11,049 bases of DNA, taken from contig JASHSW010000105.1 in assembly GCA_030038595.1 (NCBI GenBank), positions 1 through 11,049 of the forward strand, read 5' to 3'. Below are positions 1 to 6,359 of this stretch, piece after piece (position 1 is the first letter of the stretch; every line of letters begins with the position of its first letter). The translations under genes and the position numbers were made by a program. Under the pieces are notes generated by a model, which did not search any database, was not told the origin of the DNA, and worked only from the letters and a program-made list of their open reading frames with translations. The stretch comes from Methylovirgula sp. GTDB taxonomy: Bacteria; Pseudomonadota; Alphaproteobacteria; Rhizobiales; Beijerinckiaceae.

Positions 1-1029
1 GAACGTCGCGCCTTCGCCGAGCTTTGATTCGATATTTAGGCGGCCGCCGTGCCGCGCTACGATATGTTTAACGATCGCCAAGCCGAGCCCTGTTCCGCCC
101 TTGGCGCGGCTCTGCCCCACATCGATCCGATAGAAGCGCTCGGTCAGGCGCGGCAAATGTTCGGGAGCAATGCCCGGCCCATAATCGCGGACCGAAAGTT
201 GTGCCTGCGTTCCATTCGCGAGGATGGCGATATCCACATCTTTTTTGGCGGCGGTCGCGTCCGCGGCGCCGTATTTGATGGCGTTCTCGATGAGGTTCTC
301 AGCTACCCGCAGCAACTCGTCGCGATCCCCGGCGACGACGACCGATTGGGGCGCATCGATCCGCAAGATGACGTCTTGTTCATTGGCCATCGGCGACAGC
401 GTATCGACGATATGACGCAGAATACCGACCAGGTCGACCGGCGTATCCGGGCGCAGGTGAAGATGCTGTTCGATCCGCGACAGCGACAGAAGATCGTCGA
501 CAAGCCGCGACATCCGCTGCGCCTGTTCGCGCATGATCGCCAGGAATTTGCGCCGCGCCCCCTCGTCCTCGCGTGCCGGTCCCTGCAGGGTTTCGACGAA
601 GCCGAGCAGAGAAGCGAGCGGCGTGCGCAGTTCGTGGCTGGCATTGGCGACGAAATCGACGCGCATGCGTTCAAGCCGGCGCGCCTCGCTCAAATCGTGC
701 AGCGACAGAATTAGGGCCGATTCGAATTCGTCGCCGCCGAACGGCGCGATGTTGACTTCGAAAAGACGCTCGACCGGGACCTTTTCGGTCCAGATCACCC
801 GTTCGGCGCACTGCGCGGCGCGCACGCGCTCCACCGCGTCGAGCACGTCGGGCGAGCGTAGGCTGCGGGCCAACAGTCCTTCGGGCAGAAGACCCGGCAA
901 AATTGGGTAGGCAGCGGCGTTGGCGGCGATGATCCGATCGTTGCGATCGATGACCAGAACCGCCTCCGGAAGAGCTTCGATGAGCCCGCGGATCAGCGAA
1001 CGATCCCGCTGTTTGCTATCGTCGTTCAT
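1..1029 (-). CDS. phoR: PhoR-like phosphate-regulon sensor histidine kinase (C-terminus beyond left edge)
   Basis: Membrane-type two-component sensor kinase family that, in the PhoR group, controls the response regulator PhoB in phosphate starvation. The frame is open from the ATG at 1029 down to base 1 (343 codons). Residues 1-120 form a PAS-like region. The H-box NASHELRTPLASLLGF carries the phospho-acceptor His at about residue 132. The N-box (ENLIENAIKYG, Asn about 249), G1 box (DYGPG, Asp about 282) and G2 box (GGTGLGLAIVKHI, from about 311) are intact. The H-box context with FVETLQGPAREDE and RMSRLVDDLLSLSRIE matches alphaproteobacterial PhoR closely. Only the extreme C-terminus is missing. 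Oddity: PhoR proteins usually start with one or two membrane helices, and none is encoded here. The next in-frame ATG upstream (1110) adds only 27 basic residues without a helix. An unrelated PAS-histidine kinase is possible but less likely. Confidence 0.83.
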   Translation of the reverse strand, partial: MNDDSKQRDRSLIRGLIEALPEAVLVIDRNDRIIAANAAAYPILPGLLPEGLLARSLRSPDVLDAVERVRAAQCAERVIWTEKVPVERLFEVNIAPFGGDEFESALILSLHDLSEARRLERMRVDFVANASHELRTPLASLLGFVETLQGPAREDEGARRKFLAIMREQAQRMSRLVDDLLSLSRIEQHLHLRPDTPVDLVGILRHIVDTLSPMANEQDVILRIDAPQSVVVAGDRDELLRVAENLIENAIKYGAADATAAKKDVDIAILANGTQAQLSVRDYGPGIAPEHLPRLTERFYRIDVGQSRAKGGTGLGLAIVKHIVARHGGRLNIESKLGEGATF

Positions 1030-1166
1030 GTACTTCGCCGGAAGAGAACCCCTCTTCCTAAGCTTTCGCTTTAAGCGCGTTCCGACGAATTGCAAGGGCG
1101 CGCGACGCATCGCGATCGCCGAGTGGATCGTTCGAGTCGAATTATGCAGGGAACTGCGCGCCGGGA
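1030..1166. other. Intergenic spacer upstream of the PhoR-like gene
   Basis: This 137-bp gap separates the adenosyltransferase stop from the kinase start. I see no match to a Pho box (paired CTGTCAT-type repeats). A purine-rich minus-strand stretch (AGGAAGAGGGG, ending near 1049) looks like a Shine-Dalgarno sequence but lies about 20 bases before the ATG at 1029, too far for normal use. The same stretch forms one arm of a small hairpin (1040-1058). A second in-frame ATG lies at 1110-1108 on the minus strand, so the true kinase start is uncertain. Confidence 0.5.
1040..1058. repeat. Inverted repeat (7-bp stem, 5-nt loop) just upstream of the PhoR-like start
   Basis: GGAAGAG at 1040-1046 and CTCTTCC at 1052-1058 are perfect reverse complements around a 5-base loop. 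On the coding (minus) strand the hairpin ends about 10 bases before the ATG and contains the only strongly purine-rich, Shine-Dalgarno-like sequence in the leader. There is no U-tract, so it does not look like an intrinsic terminator. Whether it has a regulatory role is unknown. Confidence 0.45.
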
Positions 1167-1748
1167 TCAGACGCCGGCGCCGGCGCCCGGCACCCAGAGA
1201 ACATCGCCTTCGCCGGGGCGGTTGAGGTGGCGCGCCGCCACGAACAGGAAGTCGGAGAGACGATTGATGTATTTAAGGCTCGGCGCCCCGACCATTTCGC
1301 CGGGCACGGCGGCGAGGCTCACCATGCGCCGTTCGGCGCGGCGCACCACGGCGCGGGCGACATGCATCGCCGCCGCCGCTTCCGAGCCGCCGGGCAGAAC
1401 GAAGGATTTGAGCGGTTCGAGATCGGCGTTCAGGGCGTCGATTTCGCGTTCCAATCGGTCAACCTGCTGCTCGGTGACCCGCAATGCCCGGGCTCCCGTT
1501 TCCGGCACGCAGAGATCCGCGCCGAGGTCGAAGAGATCGTTCTGAATCGCCGCCAGGTTCGCCGCCAAGGCGGCATATTGCGGCGCCTTCAAGAGGAGGG
1601 CGCGCGCCGCGCCGACGCAACTATTGGCTTCGTCGACGGCGCCATAAGCCTCGATCCGCGAATCGTCTTTGCGCCGCCGCTCGCCCGTGCCGAGCCCGGT
1701 CGTTCCGGCGTCGCCGCCGCGCGTATAGATCTTGGTGAGCGCAACCAT
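1167..1748 (-). CDS. pduO: Cob(I)alamin / cob(I)yrinate a,c-diamide adenosyltransferase, PduO type
   Basis: Cytosolic enzyme that transfers the 5'-deoxyadenosyl group of ATP to reduced cobalamin, making coenzyme B12. At 193 residues it has the usual size of a stand-alone PduO-type domain, which acts as a trimer. The N-terminal ATP-binding motif TRGGDAGTTGL is at residues 9-19, then DSRIEAYGAVDEANS (29-43), FVLPGGS (117-123), the conserved Arg/Glu helix HVARAVVRRAERRMV (129-143), and YINRLSDFLFVAAR (160-173). The tail contains VLWVPG. The ATG at 1748 lies 4 bases after the stop of the HIG1-domain gene and has no strong Shine-Dalgarno of its own, so translational coupling is likely. The gene symbol follows the family; some annotations use cobO or mmaB-like names. 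Users of its product, such as methylmalonyl-CoA mutase, are not in the window. Confidence 0.93.
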   Translation of the reverse strand: MVALTKIYTRGGDAGTTGLGTGERRRKDDSRIEAYGAVDEANSCVGAARALLLKAPQYAALAANLAAIQNDLFDLGADLCVPETGARALRVTEQQVDRLEREIDALNADLEPLKSFVLPGGSEAAAAMHVARAVVRRAERRMVSLAAVPGEMVGAPSLKYINRLSDFLFVAARHLNRPGEGDVLWVPGAGAGV

Positions 1749-1752
1749 GTTT

Positions 1753-1941
1753 TCAGCGCCGGAAAAATAGCACGCCCATAATGATCAGGATGGCAAGGAA
1801 TTGTAAGCCTACGCGCCAGCGCATCAAGACCTGTGACAAATTCGAATTACCGCCGCGCGCCATGTTGGCGATGCCGGCGAAAAGAACGAGCAGCACCGCC
1901 AGGAGCGCCCCGGCTACGAGAAAATTGCCGAATGTGTGCAT
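1753..1941 (-). CDS. HIG1-domain (hypoxia-induced protein region) two-helix membrane protein
   Basis: A 62-residue protein of the HIG1_N ('twin transmembrane') family. Two hydrophobic helices are visible at about residues 6-25 and 44-60. They flank a short polar loop with NMARGGNSNLSQVLMRWRV, the basic loop plus RxRVxxQ pattern typical of bacterial HIG1 proteins. The mitochondrial relatives (Rcf1/HIGD1) bind respiratory complexes III and IV; by inference this one sits in the inner membrane and may act on a terminal oxidase. The start at 1941 is preceded by GAGGGAAG at good spacing. It lies 69 bp after the DUF4175 gene and only 4 bp before the adenosyltransferase gene. HIG1 next to a PduO-type adenosyltransferase is a pairing I associate with Hyphomicrobiales. 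The family call rests on pattern recognition in a short sequence. Confidence 0.82.
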   Translation of the reverse strand: MHTFGNFLVAGALLAVLLVLFAGIANMARGGNSNLSQVLMRWRVGLQFLAILIIMGVLFFRR

Positions 1942-2010
1942 TGGGAATCTTCCCTCGTCGGTGCCAGTCGCCAGATTGAACTCAACAACGAAGTACCGGT
2001 CGCAACGGCC

Positions 2011-4692
2011 TCAATAGAGATTGAGCAAGCGCTGCAGATAATCGAGCTCCTCTTGCGAGCGCAATGGATCGCTGAGCCTCCTGCGCAATTCTTCGAGCAC
2101 GCGCCGGGCACGCTCGGCGGCGGGAATGCCCAGCGGGTCGAACCGGGCGTGCGGATCGAAGGCGGGATCGTTGGCGAGCGGCCGGCCGAGCGGATCGGTA
2201 TCGCCGCCGCCCGCCGCTTGGCCGGCTCCCTCCTGGCCGCCTTCGGCACCTTGACCTTGGCCGCCTTGCTGCATCGCTTTGGCAAGCTGTTCGGCGCCCT
2301 TGCGCAAAGCCTCGAGGGCGCGGCCCTGGGCCTCGACCGCCTGGCCGCCGCCTTGGCTGCCGCCCTGGTCCTGGCCGCCGGGACTTTGGCCCTCGCCCTG
2401 GCCGCCGGCGTTCTGCCCCTGATTTTGCCCCTGATTTGACCCTTGGTTCTGCCCTCGATTTTGGTTCTGGTCTTGGTTCAGCGCATTTTCCGCATCTTTC
2501 ATCGCCTTTTGCGCTTCCGAAAGGCCAGGTTGATCCTGTCCCATCTGCTTCAATTGCCGTTCCACCTCTTCGAGCCGCTGGCGCAATTCCTGCTGGCGAT
2601 CATGCAGATCCTGTTCGCTCGCGCCCTGTCGGCCCGGCTGGTTTTGCGCCTGAGCGTTTGGGCTCTGCTGCCCTTGCTGCTGTTGCCCGTTTTGTTGCTG
2701 ATCGTCGCTTTCTTCCTGGCGCTCGCGGGCTTGCGCCTCCGCCTGCGCCAGGCGATTGGTCTCGTCGCGCAATTCCTGTTGTTCGCGCGTCAATCTGTCG
2801 AGTTCGCGCAGAGCATTGTTCATGGCCCGCGTCGTCGGATCGGCATCGCGGCGCTGCGCCATCTGCAGATTTTCGAGCGTGTTCTGCAATTGCTCGAGCA
2901 TCCGCTGCGCGTCGGCGCGATCGCCGGAGCGGGCCATTTCCTGCATTTGGTCGAGCATGGATTGCAAATCCTGGCGCGACACCGAGCGGCTCCCGTTTGG
3001 CGAGATTTCCGGCGGTTGCTGGGGTTGATTGCCGAGTGCGCGGGCCTGCTGCTGCGCGAATGCGTTCAGGAACTTGTCCATCGCGGCGCGCAAGTTCTCG
3101 GTGAGTTTGCGGATCTCCTCATCGGGCGCATTGCGCTGCAAGGCGTCGCGCAACTGCTGCTCCGCGGCGCGCAGATCGCGCTCTGCCTCGGAAAGCGAGC
3201 CGTTCTCGATTTGCAAGGCCATGTTCCAAAGGTAATCCGCGACCTGCAAGAGATCGTTGTCGCTTTGCGCATCCTGCAGCATGTTGGAGGCGACGCTGAG
3301 CCCGAGGAATACGGAGCTGTTCTCGTCGAAGGTTTCGGGCGCGATCATCAAGGCGTCGAGCGCCGTCTGCACGCGGTCGCGCTGCTCCGGGAACAGTACG
3401 AGATTGCGCCGTTGCTCGATCAAGGCGCGCGCCAGCGGCTTGACGAAGGGCCGCTGCGGAAGGGTGATTTCGATCGGCTCGCTTCGCCCGACATTGCCGC
3501 CGCCGTCATGCGCAGTGAGCGTCATCTTGACGCGCGCGCCGGCCCAAGGATGGTCGGAAAGATCGACGGTTGCTTCCGTTTCTCCCAGTCCGCCGGGACC
3601 CGGCGCCAGCGGCAAAGCGACATGCGGCGGCGGCACGAGCGAGCGCAGATGTCCGGTCGCGCCCTCGACCGTGGGGTCGGCGAAATCCGCCGCGGCGGAC
3701 GTGGCGCCGTAATCGTCGCTGATCACGTAGGAAAGCGTCAGCGAACCGCGCACGTTGGCGCGCGGTGCATCGGTCAATTCGATCTGCGGCGGCAGATCCG
3801 GAATTGCAGCAATGTCGAAGCGCCCGACAAGCGTGCCGGCATGTTTCAGGCTGAGCTTGGCGTCGCCCTCCAGCGCCAAACGTCGTTCGCTCCCGCTGGA
3901 AGCAGGCTTGACGGCATCGGGCTTGACCGCAGGCTGCAGCGCTCCCTGCGTCTCGACATCGAGATCGCCGCTCGAGGCGCGTACGATGACGAGCGAATGG
4001 ATCGGCGCTTCGATCTGCTGCGAACGGTCGGCTGCGAGCTTCAACATCACCGGCGGCTTGCCGGTATAGGCGGGAGGATCGATCCAGGCGTCGATTCGAT
4101 AATTTGCACCGAACGGTGCCGCGCCGCGCCAGTCAAAAGCCGCCGCGACCCGCGCGTATTTTTCCGGTCCGGCGAGGAACGCCGTGGCGACGAGCAGAAC
4201 GAGCACGCCGGCGCGCAACGCGTAACGGTCGAAATCGACCATGCGCGGGGAAGGCCGCCCGGCCTTGAGAGCGGCGACATCCCGCGACAGCCGGCGCCGA
4301 TGCGCGGCCCAAAGCGCACGGGTCGCGGGATCGCCGGCGTCGTTGGCGAGCTTGTCCTCGAGGCCGGAGGCGGGATGATGTTTGCGATCCGAACTGTGGT
4401 CGATACGCGTCAGCGCCTGGCGGCGCGAAGGGTAACGCAGTCCGAAGAACGGCAGAATCGAGACGGCCAGCGCCAGGCCGAAAAGCGCCACGCCGAGGAT
4501 CCTCCCGGACCGGCCGACGTCGATCCAGACCCCGGCAAAAGAGCAGCTCAGAAATAAGCCGATCACGATCAGCGGCGGAACGACGGCGCGCCAGAGCTTT
4601 TCCCAAAAGAGCGCGCCGCGCGCCGCACCGATCAGCTTTTCGAGCCGCCGGGGCGCCGGTTCGGGGCCTGACAAGTCCTTGTTATTTGCCAA
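2011..4692 (-). CDS. TIGR02302 / DUF4175 family large membrane protein of unknown function
   Basis: An 893-residue protein of the alphaproteobacterial TIGR02302 (DUF4175) family, which has no established biochemical role that I know of. Three hydrophobic helices lie near the N-terminus (about 36-55, 63-83 and 158-175). A beta-rich, probably periplasmic region follows (about 195-410) with DPPAYTGKPP and an SYVISDDYGA segment. Then comes a long helical, charged coiled-coil-like region (about 415-660). Two low-complexity tracts interrupt the tail: Gln-rich at 664-690 and Asn/Gln/Gly-rich at 736-830. The last 60 residues (RPLANDPAFDP, then LEELRRRLSDPLRSQEELDYLQRLL) are well ordered and typical of the family end. 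The start is a TTG at 4692, directly preceded in frame by a TAG, so no longer N-terminus is possible. GAGAG a few bases upstream is the only ribosome-site candidate. It follows lysA with an 81-bp gap. Confidence 0.9.
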   Translation of the reverse strand: MANNKDLSGPEPAPRRLEKLIGAARGALFWEKLWRAVVPPLIVIGLFLSCSFAGVWIDVGRSGRILGVALFGLALAVSILPFFGLRYPSRRQALTRIDHSSDRKHHPASGLEDKLANDAGDPATRALWAAHRRRLSRDVAALKAGRPSPRMVDFDRYALRAGVLVLLVATAFLAGPEKYARVAAAFDWRGAAPFGANYRIDAWIDPPAYTGKPPVMLKLAADRSQQIEAPIHSLVIVRASSGDLDVETQGALQPAVKPDAVKPASSGSERRLALEGDAKLSLKHAGTLVGRFDIAAIPDLPPQIELTDAPRANVRGSLTLSYVISDDYGATSAAADFADPTVEGATGHLRSLVPPPHVALPLAPGPGGLGETEATVDLSDHPWAGARVKMTLTAHDGGGNVGRSEPIEITLPQRPFVKPLARALIEQRRNLVLFPEQRDRVQTALDALMIAPETFDENSSVFLGLSVASNMLQDAQSDNDLLQVADYLWNMALQIENGSLSEAERDLRAAEQQLRDALQRNAPDEEIRKLTENLRAAMDKFLNAFAQQQARALGNQPQQPPEISPNGSRSVSRQDLQSMLDQMQEMARSGDRADAQRMLEQLQNTLENLQMAQRRDADPTTRAMNNALRELDRLTREQQELRDETNRLAQAEAQARERQEESDDQQQNGQQQQGQQSPNAQAQNQPGRQGASEQDLHDRQQELRQRLEEVERQLKQMGQDQPGLSEAQKAMKDAENALNQDQNQNRGQNQGSNQGQNQGQNAGGQGEGQSPGGQDQGGSQGGGQAVEAQGRALEALRKGAEQLAKAMQQGGQGQGAEGGQEGAGQAAGGGDTDPLGRPLANDPAFDPHARFDPLGIPAAERARRVLEELRRRLSDPLRSQEELDYLQRLLNLY
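2203..2487 (-). repeat. Low-complexity tract encoding an Asn/Gln/Gly-rich linker
   Basis: This stretch of the DUF4175 gene (residues about 736-830) encodes irregular repeats of NQ, NQG, GQ and GG units, giving short imperfect DNA repeats built from codons such as CAA/CAG, AAT/AAC and GGG/GGC. A second, Gln-rich tract is at 2623-2706. These look like flexible linkers separating the helical segments from the conserved C-terminal block. Such tracts are expected to vary in length between strains. Confidence 0.75.
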
Positions 4693-4710
4693 CTATCTCT
4701 CGCTTTGCAT
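4693..4710 (-). other. Five-residue in-frame mini-ORF ending at the TTG start of the DUF4175 gene
   Basis: On the minus strand an ATG at 4710 opens a frame of five codons (MQSER) that stops at TAG (4695-4693). The next codon is the TTG taken as the start of the large protein, in the same frame. It could be a leader peptide with terminating-reinitiating ribosomes, a relic of an older ATG start lost to a nonsense mutation, or chance. The sequence alone cannot separate these. Confidence 0.35.
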
Positions 4711-4711
4711 A

Positions 4712-4725
4712 GGCCGAATTCGGCC
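4712..4725. repeat. 14-bp perfect palindrome upstream of the DUF4175 gene
   Basis: GGCCGAATTCGGCC is fully self-complementary and lies about 20 bases upstream of the TTG start, between lysA and the DUF4175 gene. It could be a dimeric repressor operator or a messenger hairpin close to the ribosome site. A second inverted repeat lies 30 bp further upstream (4753-4775). No regulator can be named from the sequence. Confidence 0.5.
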
Positions 4726-4752
4726 CTGGATAACCAAACCTAGTCCCTTGCC

Positions 4753-4775
4753 GATGCTTTGCCAGGGAAAGCATC
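4753..4775 (-). repeat. 8-bp inverted repeat at the lysA stop codon
   Basis: GATGCTTT (4753-4760) and AAAGCATC (4768-4775) pair perfectly around a 7-base loop. The hairpin overlaps the lysA stop codon (4776-4774). Downstream on the minus strand there is GGCAAGGGAC rather than a T-run, so it is not a canonical intrinsic terminator. It may stabilise the 3' end of a processed lysA message or act as a weak attenuator before the DUF4175 gene. Confidence 0.4.
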
Positions 4776-6039
4776 ATCGAAGCCAAGCTGGTATTTTGTC
4801 GAGGCCGATCAATTGGTCATAGGTGCCGCGCGGGCGGATGACCGCAAAATCGTCGCCGTTGACCAGAACCTCGGGCGCCAGCAGCCTGGAATTATAGGTA
4901 CCGGCTTGCACGGCACCATAAGCTCCCGCCGATAGGATGGCGAGGAGATCGCCCGGGTGGGGCTCTGGCAATGTTCGGTTCAAGGCCAGGAAATCGCCGG
5001 TCTCGCAGACCGGGCCGACAACGTCAGCGACGATATCGGCTGCCGGGCGGGGGCGTACGGTCCAGATCTCGTGATGGGCCTCATACAATGTGGGCCGCAC
5101 GAGATCGTTCATCGCCGCATCGACGATCACGAAGGTCTTGTGCAGCCCTTGTTTCACGTAGAGGACGCGGGTCAGCAGAATTCCGGCGTTGCCGACGATC
5201 AGCCGGCCCGGCTCGAAGATGAGCTTGCGGTCGAGCGGGCCGAAATGACGCCGGACCACCTTCGCATAGCGGTCCGGGTGAAAGGATTCGGCGGGATCCT
5301 CCTCGCGATAGGGAATGCCGAGGCCGCCGCCGAGGTCGATATGTTCGATCTTGTGGCCGTCCGCTTCCAGCTGTCCGACGAAAGCGGCGGCGCGGGCGAA
5401 GGCGTCGTCGAACGGCGCGAGTTCGGTGATCTGCGAACCGATGTGCATATCGAGCCCGCTGACCGCGATGCCGGGCAGGCTGGCGGCAAGCCGGTAGACA
5501 GCGCGCGCGCGGCTTAGCGGAATACCGAATTTCGTCTCGGCGGTGCCGGTGGCGATCTTGGCATGCGTCCTTGGATCGACGTCGGGGTTGACGCGCACCG
5601 CGATCCTGGCCTGTTTGCCGCGCGCCGCAGCGAGCTTGGAGAGAGCCACAAGTTCGGGCTCCGATTCGACGTTGAAACAGAGGATATGCTCGTCGAGCCC
5701 ATAAGCCATCTCCGCCTCGGTTTTGCCGATCCCGGAAAAGGTGATCTTGTCGGCCGCAACGCCGGCGGCGCGGGCACGGCGCAATTCGCCTTCCGAAACG
5801 ACGTCCATGCCGGCCCCGAGCCCGGCCAACGTCTTGAGCACCGCCTGGTTGGAATTGGCCTTCACCGCATAGCAGACGAGCGTCCGAAGACCCTCGAACG
5901 CGGCTTTGAACACCTGGTAATGGCGGATGATCGTCGCCGTGGAATAGCAATAGAGCGGCGTTCCGACCGTCTCGGCGAGAACAGAAAGATCGATGCCTTC
6001 GGCGTGCAGGACACCGTTTTTCAGCGCGAAATGATGCAT
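4774..6039 (-). CDS. lysA: Diaminopimelate decarboxylase
   Basis: PLP enzyme of the cytosol that decarboxylates meso-diaminopimelate to L-lysine, the last step of the lysine pathway and a drain on a peptidoglycan precursor. At 421 residues it has normal length. The PLP lysine is Lys60 in CYAVKANSN. Further family landmarks are the HIGSQ loop (His199), the glycine-rich phosphate-binding GGGLGIPY (237-244), EPGRLIVGNAG (276-286), and CETGD (345-349), which supplies the active-site Cys and Glu from the partner subunit of the dimer. RPTLYEAHH (315-323) and AGAYGAVQAGTYNSR (371-385) are also present. The ATG at 6039 is 7 bases past the stop of the lipoprotein gene, which suggests coupled translation. 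No key residue is missing. Confidence 0.98.
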   Translation of the reverse strand: MHHFALKNGVLHAEGIDLSVLAETVGTPLYCYSTATIIRHYQVFKAAFEGLRTLVCYAVKANSNQAVLKTLAGLGAGMDVVSEGELRRARAAGVAADKITFSGIGKTEAEMAYGLDEHILCFNVESEPELVALSKLAAARGKQARIAVRVNPDVDPRTHAKIATGTAETKFGIPLSRARAVYRLAASLPGIAVSGLDMHIGSQITELAPFDDAFARAAAFVGQLEADGHKIEHIDLGGGLGIPYREEDPAESFHPDRYAKVVRRHFGPLDRKLIFEPGRLIVGNAGILLTRVLYVKQGLHKTFVIVDAAMNDLVRPTLYEAHHEIWTVRPRPAADIVADVVGPVCETGDFLALNRTLPEPHPGDLLAILSAGAYGAVQAGTYNSRLLAPEVLVNGDDFAVIRPRGTYDQLIGLDKIPAWLR

Positions 6040-6046
6040 TCGAAAA

Positions 6047-6298
6047 TCATTTCACCAGAGGATCGAGGAAGAACGACGGTCCCTTGGATGGCGGATTGGC
6101 GTTGGACGCGGTTGGCGCGGGCGCTCCCGATCCGGTGTTGTTGACGGCGCCGGTCATCGGCGAGGGGCTGATTACCGAAGCCGTGGGCTGGTTCGGCGGC
6201 GTTCCCGGAGGCGGCTGAAGCGGGCCGGCGCGGCCGCAGCCGGCGAGCGCCAGCCCAAGAAACGTCAGGCAAAAAAGGCAGATGACGCGGGCTGGCAC
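6047..6298 (-). CDS. lptM: LptM-like small lipoprotein (LPS translocon maturation factor family)
   Basis: An 83-residue lipoprotein. Residues 1-20 form a signal peptide ending in the lipobox LALAGC with the lipidated Cys at 21. The mature start CGRAGPLQPPPG matches the LptM/YifL pattern (CGxxGPLxxP). In Escherichia coli LptM helps the LPS translocon LptD-LptE mature by aiding correct disulfide formation in LptD. The rest is a Pro/Asn/Ser-rich disordered stretch ending in FFLDPLVK, a tail I associate with Hyphomicrobiales homologues lying between argH and lysA. The start is a GTG at 6298 with GGAG about eight bases upstream. The stop is 7 bases from the lysA start. The function is inferred from the family; the very short conserved core limits certainty. 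Confidence 0.82.
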   Translation of the reverse strand: MPARVICLFCLTFLGLALAGCGRAGPLQPPPGTPPNQPTASVISPSPMTGAVNNTGSGAPAPTASNANPPSKGPSFFLDPLVK

Positions 6299-6319
6299 GG
6301 CGGGCTCCGAAACTGCCCC

Positions 6320-6348
6320 TATATAGACGAAGCTTGGGGGAAAGAGAA
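6320..6348 (-). promoter_or_regulatory. Possible weak sigma-70-type promoter for lptM-lysA
   Basis: In the 61-bp gap after argH the minus strand reads TTCTCT (6348-6343), 17 bases, then TATATA (6325-6320). The -10 match is 4 of 6 and the -35 match 3 of 6, with ideal spacing, about 20 bases before the lptM GTG. Readthrough from argH is an equally good explanation for expression, so this is tentative. Confidence 0.3.
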
Positions 6349-6359
6349 CGCGGCGCCGC

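Noticed and set aside
49..714. A 221-codon plus-strand frame with ATG
   Set aside because: It is antisense to the PhoR-like kinase, whose H, N, G1 and G2 boxes are unmistakable on the other strand.
1942..2010. TTGAACTCAA in the spacer before the HIG1 gene as an FNR/FixK box
   Set aside because: The half sites are separated by two bases rather than the six needed between TTGA and TCAA in that consensus, so it does not fit.
2203..2487. Repeats near 2.2-2.5 kb as a CRISPR or variable-number tandem array
   Set aside because: They are irregular, short, and in frame within a protein-coding low-complexity linker; there is no repeat-spacer pattern.
2443..4557. A 704-codon open frame on the plus strand opposite the DUF4175 gene
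   Set aside because: It is fully antisense to a recognised family protein and its translation has no domain, with Leu/Arg-rich composition typical of mirror frames in high-GC DNA.
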